A stretch of 64,000 nucleotides of DNA from CAVVGZ01 sp963747965. GTDB taxonomy: Bacteria; Chloroflexota; Anaerolineae; Anaerolineales; Anaerolineaceae. The position numbers were made by a program, and so were the translations under genes. The notes beneath the pieces are model-generated. The model did no database searches and was not told the origin of the DNA. It saw nothing but the letters and a program-made list of their open reading frames with translations. Below are positions 36,676 through 44,913 of this stretch, piece by piece. The stretch's first letter is position 1; the number at the start of each line of letters is the position of its first letter. Where the stretch lies: NCBI GenBank assembly GCA_963747965.1, contig CAVVGZ010000005.1:62001-126000 (forward strand), given 5' to 3'.

Positions 36676-36767
36676 TGGAGTCTGACTGGTTATCGGACGA
36701 TTCCGTCTTTATGGAACTATTAGAAAATGACAGTGTTCTTGCATTAAGTTTGCTGGAATTGACCTGA
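36675..36767 (+). CDS. 30-residue acidic micro-protein candidate
   Basis: The frame starts with ATG overlapping the GT2 stop (TGATG) and stops one base before the epimerase ATG (TGAtATG), so it exactly fills the gap. The product is acidic and Leu-rich: it begins MESDWLSDDSVFMELLEND and ends in SLLELT. The tight junctions on both sides suggest translational coupling. No family is recognised. It could also be non-coding filler. Confidence 0.4.
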   Translation: MESDWLSDDSVFMELLENDSVLALSLLELT

Positions 36768-36768
36768 T

Positions 36769-38040
36769 ATGAAGAGAATCTTACTGACAGGTGCGGCGGG
36801 ACTGATAGGTTCCTCACTTCGGAATTCTCTAAGCAATAAATACCTTTTCCGTTGTCTCGATATTAAAGCGGTTGAGAATGAAGAGGATGTTGTTATTGCC
36901 AGTGTGAAGGACTTCACGGCAGTTATGGCGTCCATGATAGATATTGATGCCGTTATCCACCTAGCAGCAAATCCTGGTATGGCCCAATCCTGGGAGGATG
37001 CCTATAATGACGGGATAGGGGGGACGTATAATGTCTTTGAGGCAGCCCGGAAAGCTGGCGTAAAAAAGGTGATCTATGCCAGTTCCCTCGCAGTCTTCGG
37101 TTCCAGGGATAAACTGCGTGGTAGACTGGTTTCACCTGACAAGCCGTTTCATCCGGACTCGTTATATGGGATTGGCAAAGCAACTGGAGAATTACTGGCA
37201 CGTTACTATGCTGAGAAGTTTGGAATGTCGATCGTCTGCATCCGGATCGGCTCTTTTTATGTGAATCCGCCATACCCTCAAAGTTCGCAGGACGATATCC
37301 TGGGGAATTGGTGCAGTCCAGACGACCTTGCTCAACTGGTCCAGCGCTGCCTGGATACCGATAGCCTGGGTTTTCAAGTGTTTTTTGGTATATCCGATAA
37401 TAAACAAAGCATATGGGATTTTCAGAATGCTACCAGGCTTGTCGGTTATCGCCCGACAAGCAATGCCGAGGACCTGATCAGTCCACCGGATAAAAATGAC
37501 AAGAGAGTTGGTCTTCTAAGGGACCATGCCTTGTTGGTACGTGCGGCGATACAGGAAGGGCCAGTGGCAATTGAGAACTGGCAGCGCTGGCTGAGAGGGA
37601 CGGATTTTGAAAAAGACAACCTCGATACCATCACCTACCGGCTGCTGCCCCTGGTATACCATAACCTGGCAGGTCAGGAAGTGGATCATCCTCTAATGGG
37701 CAGGCTGAAAGGGATATACCGGCGGTCATGGTATGAAAACCAACTTTCTCTTCAAAAGGTTATCCCTTTTATTAAACAAATCCATGATCAAGGAATCCCC
37801 GTCCTTCTCCTGGATGATCTCACATCAATATTACGATTGTATGATGGTCAGGGTGTGCGCCGGCTCTACTCATTGGACATCCTGGTTCAGCCGAAAGATA
37901 TACATAGACTTTTGGACTTTCTTAGAGGGCAAAAGATCTGGCCGAAGATCAGATTTTGCCGAGCAATATCTAACTGGTGGAACACCTTTAGAAGATCTGG
38001 TCTCCATTTGATTTCCCATGTACTGTTGCCTGGCGGGTGA
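36769..38040 (+). CDS. SDR epimerase/dehydrogenase fused to NTP_transf_5 domain (N-terminal part)
   Basis: Residues 1-about 240 are an extended SDR: MKRILLTGAAGLIGSSLR, DAVIHLAANPG, YASSLAVFG, and the catalytic YGIGKATGE (Tyr, Lys), similar to uronate dehydrogenases and NAD-dependent epimerases. From about residue 250 an NTP_transf_5-type domain begins: DHALLVRAAIQEGPVAIENWQRWL, RLLPLVYHNLAG, GIPVLLLDDLTSILRLYDG, RLYSLDILVQPKDIHRLL. Where the active family has KG...DxDLLV, this has DD...SLDILV. The frame ends at 38040, and the rest of the domain continues in the frame at 38037. Confidence 0.8.
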   Translation: MKRILLTGAAGLIGSSLRNSLSNKYLFRCLDIKAVENEEDVVIASVKDFTAVMASMIDIDAVIHLAANPGMAQSWEDAYNDGIGGTYNVFEAARKAGVKKVIYASSLAVFGSRDKLRGRLVSPDKPFHPDSLYGIGKATGELLARYYAEKFGMSIVCIRIGSFYVNPPYPQSSQDDILGNWCSPDDLAQLVQRCLDTDSLGFQVFFGISDNKQSIWDFQNATRLVGYRPTSNAEDLISPPDKNDKRVGLLRDHALLVRAAIQEGPVAIENWQRWLRGTDFEKDNLDTITYRLLPLVYHNLAGQEVDHPLMGRLKGIYRRSWYENQLSLQKVIPFIKQIHDQGIPVLLLDDLTSILRLYDGQGVRRLYSLDILVQPKDIHRLLDFLRGQKIWPKIRFCRAISNWWNTFRRSGLHLISHVLLPGG

Positions 38041-38624
38041 CGCCTTACATAAAAACCCAGGAACAGGCTGCTGCTGCCTGGCAGAGTGCAGAAACAGCCC
38101 AAGTGGGTGATTGTCCGGTTTTTACTCTCGACCTCGAGTCCCACTTTTTACGCTGTTGTGTAAGGGCAATCGGTACCAGACCCGAGACTGCTATATTTTC
38201 TCTAATTGATGTTGCATGGATGTTAAGAACAGAGTCGGACACAATGGATTGGGGACGGGTCGCAGAGCTCGCCCAGTTCAATCACCAGGTATTGCCAGTG
38301 GTTAAATGTTTGCAAGAGATCACTTCAATCCTTGAAATACAGAAGGCAAATCAGCTCTATAGACAGTTTTTGAAATTACCAGTTCACTGGACCGACCGCC
38401 TCCAGAATCGTTGGGTCTATCCATATCAGCCATTCCCTGGTCCCTACACCCGCATAGTAAGACGGCTCCTGCTCTACCAGCGTTCACCAAAAGTTCCGGG
38501 ATGGTTTGGTTTCTTCAAATATTTTCAATATTCTTGGGGAGTCAGGCGGTTGAAATCTTTACCTTGGTTTGTTTTCCGTCAATCCTGGAAACTAATGCTC
38601 CGTTCACTACGGATAAAAAAATAG
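38037..38624 (+). CDS. C-terminal part of the SDR-NTP_transf_5 fusion
   Basis: Continues the nucleotidyltransferase-like domain: AAAAWQSAETAQVGDCPVFTLDLESHFLRCCVRAIG, AIFSLIDVAWMLRTESDTMDWGRVAELAQFNHQVLPVVKCLQ, matching the helical second half of NTP_transf_5 proteins. The preceding frame ends at the same point (GGGTGACG), so a one-base shift is more likely than two genes. Joined length about 618 residues. Confidence 0.65.
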   Translation: MTPYIKTQEQAAAAWQSAETAQVGDCPVFTLDLESHFLRCCVRAIGTRPETAIFSLIDVAWMLRTESDTMDWGRVAELAQFNHQVLPVVKCLQEITSILEIQKANQLYRQFLKLPVHWTDRLQNRWVYPYQPFPGPYTRIVRRLLLYQRSPKVPGWFGFFKYFQYSWGVRRLKSLPWFVFRQSWKLMLRSLRIKK

Positions 38625-39028
38625 CAAATTAGCCAGATTTCTTTCTGATCCAAATTTTATCTGGAGAAAACCAGCCACATCCTTAGCATAAAGAGTTTCC
38701 GACAGATTTGAATTAATTATTTGTAAGAATACCAATAATTGCTGACGTGCGATCTTCCCGATATTTTGTCGTATCATTCCCGGATTCAGAAGTTGAATCA
38801 CTAGCTGGTCCACTCATTGTGGAGATTGGTTAACTCTGTAGCCAAGTGAGTGAATATATTAAATGTTCGAAAGGCATTGATCCTTTAACTTGACTATCCA
38901 AAATCCTGTGCAATAATATATATAAATAATCCAAAACCAACCTAATCTGGCTTGAAAGAGGGGAAACCAGATGCCAAACCCAAATATCCTGTTAGATTCT
39001 GTGGGGTTTCTGCCCTGAATATGGTTAA
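38625..39028. other. Intergenic region with start of duplicated unit
   Basis: About 400 bases without a gene. From about 38957 the sequence (CCAGATGCCAAACCCAAATA ... GGTTAAATGAC) is repeated at 41318 and marks the start of the tandem duplication. Confidence 0.5.
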
Positions 39029-39730
39029 ATGACCATGGGAAGAAAAAATACCATCTTCTTCGCAATTACGGCAGGGATTCTTTTCCTGGGTCTTCTCGGC
39101 GTTGCAGCCTGTACACTGCCCATGAATACAGCGAAGATGCTTGGATCAAAGGGGATAGAAACATCCCCGGGCATCACGGTCGTGGCTACCAGTGAACCGG
39201 AGCAGTACCTTTCCCCGGATGAATATACCCAGGCCAGCCAGCACCTGGCGGTGGCGGTGACCTACCTCAACATGGCGGAGAGCATCCTCCTGCTGGACCT
39301 CCCCAGCGCCGAAATTCCCCAAATCGACAGTGACCTGGTGGAATTCGCCAGGCGGGCTAACGATGTTGCCATCCAGGCGGAAAGCCTCGCCAAAACCAGT
39401 GCACAGTATGTGGACAATCCCGCCATGGAGGATGTTGCCAGCCAGTACTCCTCCATTGCCCGCCTGGGCTATGTCATGGTCATCCAGGCCAACAACCTGC
39501 GCCAGGGGCTGGCAAACGGCAGTATTTCCCGGGAACAGGCAGCCGAAACGATTGAACCATACAAAGCCATGCTGTGGAATCCCAAGGTAGACGAACTCAC
39601 ACCGGGACAAAGCACTTTCCTGCCTGAAGGGTCGGTTGAGTTCCTCAGTCCCGGAGGCGGCAGCCCAGGTCAGTGCAGGCCGGCAGATGAAAACCTGGGT
39701 GGCTTCCACCCAGGACCAGGTCACCCTTGA
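39029..39730 (+). CDS. Secreted lipoprotein, copy 1, part A
   Basis: 233 residues. A signal peptide IFFAITAGILFLGLLGVAAC with lipobox GVAAC anchors the protein outside the membrane. The mature part has an alpha-helical domain: QASQHLAVAVTYLNMAESILLLDL, DLVEFARRANDVAIQAESLAK, ARLGYVMVIQANNLRQGLANG. It ends in a Gly/Pro-rich stretch and then runs out of frame after GGGSPGQ (about 39670). Part B (39687-41105) is probably the rest of the same protein. No family recognised. Confidence 0.7.
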   Translation: MTMGRKNTIFFAITAGILFLGLLGVAACTLPMNTAKMLGSKGIETSPGITVVATSEPEQYLSPDEYTQASQHLAVAVTYLNMAESILLLDLPSAEIPQIDSDLVEFARRANDVAIQAESLAKTSAQYVDNPAMEDVASQYSSIARLGYVMVIQANNLRQGLANGSISREQAAETIEPYKAMLWNPKVDELTPGQSTFLPEGSVEFLSPGGGSPGQCRPADENLGGFHPGPGHP

Positions 39731-41105
39731 ATTAGATCTGTCTGTATTAGATAAAGCGCTCCTCCCCTATCATGCTGGCCTTTCTGAGTCAGAGAGAGCA
39801 AATGTGGCGACTTTTTATCGAGCTATTGATCTTTTATCAACCTATAAAGAGGTTCCCACGGATGCAAGTCCAACCAAAGCCAGGGTAGAGGTACACCAAG
39901 GAGTGACCATCACCGAAGCAGGGGCAGAACTGCCCACTTATGCTGCCGGCAAAGCCAGCCTGCTGGGCAAAGATATAAGCGGAAATATTGGTGAGAGCCA
40001 GGCGGCCGGTTCCCTGCTCCACTTTGGGCTCAATGGAATAGATCCTCCATCGCAAACAGCCTCAACACCTTTAAAGGAGGTCGAACCCGCTGTAACCCTT
40101 AATATTTCCAGCGTTAAGGAAACAAACCGCTATACCGGTGGTGAGTGGACAACGGTTGTTTTTGATGTCGAACTAACATGGCATGCGAATATGAAGAATC
40201 CTGTCCTGGAAATTGGTTGCGCTGGTGGTAATACATTCGAGAAAACTGGGCAGAACGGTTCCCTCACGACCAATGCTTCGGATTACATTTATGGTAATAA
40301 CGAGACAGTAATATATTGCACTGCCATACGTCCCTCCGACTTATTGACTGGTATTCATCCCCCATTAGCTGTTACGAGTCTTGTCGTAAAAGTTGATCCA
40401 GGAACAGGTAAAATATCCATTCTACCCAGCGAAACAGCCACATCTACAGCCACCCTGACACACCTGACCCCCACCCACATAACCCTGACACCCACAGTGG
40501 ATCTCACCCAAAATGCCATGGAAACCGAGGTTTCTGCAGATAAGACGGCTGAATTCGTCTCCACAATCACCGCCATTGCCAGGCAAACTGAAAAGGCTGC
40601 CCAGGCAAGCATCATCACACTGAACGGTACTTTTGGATTAACGAACCATCGACCCATGGGATGCAATCCCTTACAGCTCAGGTACCCTGAACATCACAGC
40701 CAATTTTGCTTCCGGAACTGCCAGCGGCACCCTGACGGGGGCGGGACTACTAACCACCCTGGATACAGCATCGAAAAATTTGGGATGGTAGTCAGGTATG
40801 ACGTTTCCTGCACGCAGTCCTACACCGGAAGTTTTAGCGGCGGGCTCGATCCTGCCTCGGGGGCAATCAACCTGAGTGGGAACGTCACTGGTTCGAATGC
40901 GTGTATTTTTACAAACTGCAGCACGGATGGGGAGCCGATGGATTGCATCAACTCAACAGAAGCGATCAACAACCCACTGACAATCACCGGCACCATTTAT
41001 AAAGATAGCGGCACCGGCCATGGAACCCTTCGACCTGTGCCGGCTGCACGGGTGATTGGAGTGCTGGCAAGTAATAAGACACCCATTAAAAACTACATGA
41101 CATGA
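39687..41105 (+). CDS. Secreted lipoprotein, copy 1, part B
   Basis: Starts at MKTWVASTQDQVTLELD. A middle domain has ARVEVHQGVTITEAGAELPTYAAGKASLLG; a beta-rich domain follows (WTTVVFDVELTWHANMKNPVLEIGC); then a Thr/Pro linker (about 40435-40500); then a glycine/serine-rich beta domain with YDVSCTQSYTGSFSGGLDPASGAINLSG. Comparison with copy 2 shows two compensating shifts around 40650 and 40790, and another near 41030. The conserved end TCAGCTGDWSAGK stops at 41074, not at 41105. Function unknown, cell-surface location inferred. Confidence 0.65.
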   Translation: MKTWVASTQDQVTLELDLSVLDKALLPYHAGLSESERANVATFYRAIDLLSTYKEVPTDASPTKARVEVHQGVTITEAGAELPTYAAGKASLLGKDISGNIGESQAAGSLLHFGLNGIDPPSQTASTPLKEVEPAVTLNISSVKETNRYTGGEWTTVVFDVELTWHANMKNPVLEIGCAGGNTFEKTGQNGSLTTNASDYIYGNNETVIYCTAIRPSDLLTGIHPPLAVTSLVVKVDPGTGKISILPSETATSTATLTHLTPTHITLTPTVDLTQNAMETEVSADKTAEFVSTITAIARQTEKAAQASIITLNGTFGLTNHRPMGCNPLQLRYPEHHSQFCFRNCQRHPDGGGTTNHPGYSIEKFGMVVRYDVSCTQSYTGSFSGGLDPASGAINLSGNVTGSNACIFTNCSTDGEPMDCINSTEAINNPLTITGTIYKDSGTGHGTLRPVPAARVIGVLASNKTPIKNYMT

Positions 41106-41460
41106 CCATGCTCTAAACGTGACAAAAAAATGCTCCAGCGCTGCCCCCGGGACCTCGTCCTTGGGGCGGGTTAGATTCCTGGTGCTAATGCCGGTTCTGA
41201 TCAAATGGAGGTCATGGATAATTGTGACAGATTTGGCTTATATTCTTCAATTTGTAATTGAATTAAATTGTAAAATAATAGAGTAAGTTAATTCAATTTA
41301 AACCTTTTCTGGTTTGAAAACCGGGAGACCAGATGCCAAACCCAAATATCCTATTTAGATTCTTGTGGGGTTTACTGCCCAGAATATGGTTAAATGACTA
41401 TGGGTAAGAAAAAATTGTATCTTCTTCGCCATCACGGCAGGCATTCTTTCCCTCGGTCTT

Positions 41461-41922
41461 TTGGGCATTGCTGCCGTAATCCTGTCCTTGAACTCAGCGA
41501 AGATGCTTGGATCAAAGGCTATAGAAACATCCCCGGGCATCACGGTAGTGGCCACCGCTGAACCGGAGCAGTATCTCACCCCGGATGAATACATGCAGGC
41601 CAGCCAGCACCTGGCGGTGGCGGTGACCTACCTCAACATGGCGGAGAGCATCGTCCTGCTGGACCTCCCCAGCGCCGAAATTCCCCAACTCGACAGCGAC
41701 CTGGTGGAATTTGCCAGGCGGGCTAACGATGTCGCCATCCAGGCGGAAAGCCTCGCCAAAACGAGTGCACAATATGTGGACAATCCTTCCATGGAGGATG
41801 TTGCCAGCCAATACTGGCTCCATTGCCCGCCTGGGTTATGTCATGGTCATCCAGGCCAACAACCTGCGCCAGGGGCTGGCAAACGGCAGTATTTCCCGGG
41901 AACAGGCAGCCGAAACGATTGA
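41461..41922 (+). CDS. Lipoprotein copy 2, N-terminal fragment
   Basis: Repeats copy 1 from LNSAKMLGSKAIETSPGITVVA to VASQY with only a few substitutions, then runs out of frame. The correct continuation is in the frame ending at 42058 (SIARLGYVMVIQANNLRQG...). Confidence 0.6.
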   Translation: MGIAAVILSLNSAKMLGSKAIETSPGITVVATAEPEQYLTPDEYMQASQHLAVAVTYLNMAESIVLLDLPSAEIPQLDSDLVEFARRANDVAIQAESLAKTSAQYVDNPSMEDVASQYWLHCPPGLCHGHPGQQPAPGAGKRQYFPGTGSRND

Positions 41923-42521
41923 ACCATACAAAGCCATGCTGTGGAATCCCAAGGTAGACGAACTCACACCGGGACAAAGCACTTTCCTGCCTGAAGGCTC
42001 GGCAGAGTACCTCAGTCCCGGAGGCGGCAGCCCAGGTCAGCTGCCGGGCGGGAGATGAAAACCTGGGTGGCTTCCACCCAGGACCAGGTCACCTATGAAT
42101 TAGATCTGCCCGTTATTGATAAAGCGGTCCTCCCCCTATCATGCTGGCAAATCCCAGGCAGAGAGAGCAAAAATGGCGACTTTTTATCGAGCTATTGATC
42201 TTAATATCTACCTATAAAGAGGATTCCCCTGATGCAAGTCCAACCAAAGCCAGGGTAGAGGTAAACCAGGGAGTGACCATCACCGAAGCACGGGGCAGAA
42301 CTGCCCACTTATACTGCCGGAAAAGCCAGCCTGCTGGGCAAAGATATAAGCGGAAATATTGGTGAGAGCCAGGCGGCCGGTTCCCTGCTCCAATTTGGGC
42401 TCAATGGAATAGATCCTCCAACACAAACAGACTCAACACCTTTAAGGGAGGTCGAACCTGCTGTAACCCTTAATATCTCCAGCGTTAAGGAAGTTCCCGT
42501 TTTGCCGTCGGACCCGGAACA

Positions 42522-42797
42522 ATGGTTACATTTGATGTGCAGCTAACCTGGCACAGCACCTTCCAGGCTTCCATGTTGGATATCGGATGCCTGGGGGGTT
42601 CAGCAAACAGGGTCAGCGGCCAGGATGGGAGTACGCAGGTAAATGCAGCGGGATACCTGGATGCCAACAACCAGGTACAGATACAATGCCGTGCATCCCG
42701 CCCGGCTAATTTTGTTGAGGCGATTGCAAGTACGAGCCTGCTGGTCAACGTAGGTGCAGACAAGCATGTGGAATTATTCCCGCCGACCTTAACTTAA
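42522..42797 (+). CDS. Lipoprotein copy 2, middle beta-domain fragment
   Basis: MVTFDVQLTWHSTFQASMLDIGCLGG corresponds to VVFDVELTWHANMKNPVLEIGC of copy 1 but is clearly diverged, unlike the flanks. It ends at a TAA before the Thr/Pro linker. Confidence 0.5.
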   Translation: MVTFDVQLTWHSTFQASMLDIGCLGGSANRVSGQDGSTQVNAAGYLDANNQVQIQCRASRPANFVEAIASTSLLVNVGADKHVELFPPTLT

Positions 42798-42837
42798 ACC
42801 GCAGACACCTACATCTACGCTGACCCCGTCACCCACA

Positions 42838-43425
42838 GTGACACTTACACCCACAATTGATAAAACCCAGAATGCCATGGAAACCGAGGTTGCTGCAGAA
42901 AAGACGGCCGAATTTGTCTCCACAATCACCGCCATTGCCCAGGAAACCGAGAAGGCAACCCAGGCCAGCGTCATCACCCTGAACGGCACTTTTGGGCTGA
43001 GCGAACCGGATTCAGCCTGCAGCGCCGGTACCTACAGCTCCGGAACGCTGACCATCACTGCCAATTTCGGCCCGGGATCGGCGAACGGCACCCTGACCGG
43101 CGGCGGCACCAGCACCCACACCGGATTACTCTGCAACGGTCTTAAATATGACGTTTCCTGCACCCAATCCTACACCGGCAGTTACAGCGGCGGGCTTGAT
43201 CAGGTTTCCGGTGCTTTAAATATGAGCGGAACGGTCAGCGGCTCCCAGAGCTGCACTTTCAGCAACTGCTCCCAGGATGGTGTTGAGGTCGCCTGCGGTA
43301 ATCAGTCTGATTCCATAAATAATCCGCTTACTCTCACCGGCACCATCCTCAAAGACAGCGGTACAGGCAATGGAAGCCTGCAGACCTGTGCCGGCTGCAC
43401 AGGCAGCTGGACGGCAGGGAAGTAA
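42838..43425 (+). CDS. Lipoprotein copy 2, C-terminal domain
   Basis: 195 residues: helical segment TQNAMETEVAAEKTAEFVSTITAIAQETEKA followed by LNGTFGL and the beta-rich domain with SSGTLTITANFGPGSANGTLTGGG, YDVSCTQSYTGSYSGGL, paired Cys residues and the end CAGCTGSWTAGK. This copy shows the correct frame of a region scrambled in copy 1. The multiple Cys suggest disulfides outside the cell. Confidence 0.65.
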   Translation: MTLTPTIDKTQNAMETEVAAEKTAEFVSTITAIAQETEKATQASVITLNGTFGLSEPDSACSAGTYSSGTLTITANFGPGSANGTLTGGGTSTHTGLLCNGLKYDVSCTQSYTGSYSGGLDQVSGALNMSGTVSGSQSCTFSNCSQDGVEVACGNQSDSINNPLTLTGTILKDSGTGNGSLQTCAGCTGSWTAGK

Positions 43426-43509
43426 GATTCCCAGATAATTTATATAAACAGGGTGGATAATTTCTTTAAGCCCGTAATCAGGCTATTTGGGTGATAGTGT
43501 AATGGGTGG

Positions 43510-44913
43510 TCAGCGGTTTGAACGCCTGGCTTTGGGACTGGAACTGCGGTAAGGCGGGACAAGAATCTTGTGGACCACACACAGGTTTTCATCCATCATC
43601 CGGCTGCGGATGCGGGGATCGATGTCTTCCAGGGGGCTGGAGGTGGTGATCACCGTAGCCATTTCAGCGGCATAGCGGTGGTTGAGGATCTGGTACAGCT
43701 TTTCCTTTGCCCAGGGTGTGGCGCTCTGGGTGACAAGGTCGTCTAAAATGAGCAGGCGGGTAGATTTTACCCCTTCAAAAAGTTTGTCGTAGGAAACCGG
43801 GCTGGTGGGGCTGAAGGTTGCCCGCAGGTGATCCAGCAGGTCCGGCACTACCACAAACATGGGACGATCCCCCTCACTGGCGCGGTAATTTCCGATGGCT
43901 GCTGCCAGGTGTGTTTTTCCCGTGCCAAATGTTCCCATGAATACCAGCCATCCTTCCGGGCGGTCTGCGTACTGCTGGGCTGCGCGGAAGGCTTTTTCCA
44001 GGCTCTGCTTTTCCTCTGCAGGAAGCTTCTCATTTTCACGAAGGGAGAAATTGCCGAAAGTTTTTTTCTCGTAGTGGTGCAGGGAGGAGAGCTTTGGCTG
44101 GGAATATTTTTGGGTTGGGTCACGGTAGTCATTGGCGGTAATATTAACCTTGGTTACAAAATCCCGGTCCAGGAGCCTTGACCGGATGCGTTCATCCAAA
44201 AAGTCCATATTTACATTCGAGGTGATAACCAGTGGAAGCTTGTGGATATAGCGGTAATCGATAATCTGGAAGATTTTTTCCTGGGCCCACCCGGTCAGGT
44301 TTTGAGAGCCGAAGTCGTCCATAACGAGCAAAGGAATGTTGCGTATTTCTTCAAACCTGGCTTCGAAATTGGCTTCGCTGCTGCTGTAAGAGTAGCGCAG
44401 CCAGTCAAGCAAATCTGGAACCGTCAGGAAAATGGTGGGTATACCCCGGGCAATAACAAAATTGGCAATCGCCGCTGCCAGGTGCGTTTTGCCTGTGCCA
44501 TTTTCTCCCTCTAAAATCAGCCAGCCGCCAAGGTCTTTCGCATAATTGATTGAGGTTTTGAATGCAGCTTTAAGGGATAGTCTCTGATTATCAGGGATAT
44601 TGCCATAACCTTCGGGATTAAAGGTATCAAATGTCTTGTTGGCATACCCTTCCAGGTTGCCCTGGAGGTGCATTTTTTTCTGGGCGTTCTCTGTCAGCTC
44701 CTGGGCGCGGCAGGTGCAGATGGAAATCTTTCCAAAATCCGGGTGGCCAACAGGAAAATCATTGCGGATAAAGCCGACACCGTGGCAGAAAGGGCATTGA
44801 GGATCACCGTATATTGTGTCAATCTTGTAATTCTCAGTATTCCCCGAAATCACCGTATTCTCCTTTGACATACCGGTGGTGATCTTCCTCAGCGCTTTGT
44901 CGATGGGTTCCAT
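43510..44913 (-). CDS. DnaC/DnaI-like helicase loader with two AAA+ domains
   Basis: 467 residues. An N-terminal Zn-binding stretch (CPFCHGVGF...CTC) is followed by two consecutive DnaC/IstB-type AAA+ domains. Domain 1: GGWLILEGENGTGKTHLAAAI, PLLVMDDFG, and the box VII-like ERIRSRLLDRDFV. Domain 2: EGWLVFMGTFGTGKTHLAAAIGN, RLLILDDLV, and PRIRSRMMDENLC. The usual loader has one such domain and about 250-300 residues. A strong site GGAAGGGGGAAG precedes the ATG, which lies 80 bases inside the DnaD-like gene. Likely loads the DnaB encoded in the same operon. Confidence 0.9.
   Translation of the reverse strand: MEPIDKALRKITTGMSKENTVISGNTENYKIDTIYGDPQCPFCHGVGFIRNDFPVGHPDFGKISICTCRAQELTENAQKKMHLQGNLEGYANKTFDTFNPEGYGNIPDNQRLSLKAAFKTSINYAKDLGGWLILEGENGTGKTHLAAAIANFVIARGIPTIFLTVPDLLDWLRYSYSSSEANFEARFEEIRNIPLLVMDDFGSQNLTGWAQEKIFQIIDYRYIHKLPLVITSNVNMDFLDERIRSRLLDRDFVTKVNITANDYRDPTQKYSQPKLSSLHHYEKKTFGNFSLRENEKLPAEEKQSLEKAFRAAQQYADRPEGWLVFMGTFGTGKTHLAAAIGNYRASEGDRPMFVVVPDLLDHLRATFSPTSPVSYDKLFEGVKSTRLLILDDLVTQSATPWAKEKLYQILNHRYAAEMATVITTSSPLEDIDPRIRSRMMDENLCVVHKILVPPYRSSSPKARRSNR

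Larger units (their letters stand above)
38957..43425 (+). repeat. Tandem direct duplication, two units of about 2.1 kb
   Basis: Unit 1 is about 38957-41074 and unit 2 about 41318-43425. They share the 5' leader, the whole lipoprotein coding region and the C-terminal TCAGCTG.W.AGK ending. Some stretches are nearly identical (for example 39468-39610 and 41830-41972), others, such as 42490-42790, have diverged clearly. Confidence 0.88.
41400..43425 (+). pseudogene. Lipoprotein gene copy 2, decayed
   Basis: Second copy of the tandem lipoprotein. At least five frame changes are visible: near 41415 (after the start), near 41815 (extra G in TACTGGCTCC), near 42050-42060, near 42290, and near 42480. 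TAA stops part of the middle region at 42795. The lipobox Cys codon (TGT in copy 1) is replaced in GCTGCCGTAATC, so lipidation would be lost. The order of domains is otherwise the same as in copy 1. Confidence 0.7.

Noticed and set aside
36675..36767. Reading the micro-ORF as a known RiPP precursor
   Set aside because: It has no recognisable leader/core border, no Cys and few modifiable residues; only the packing supports it.
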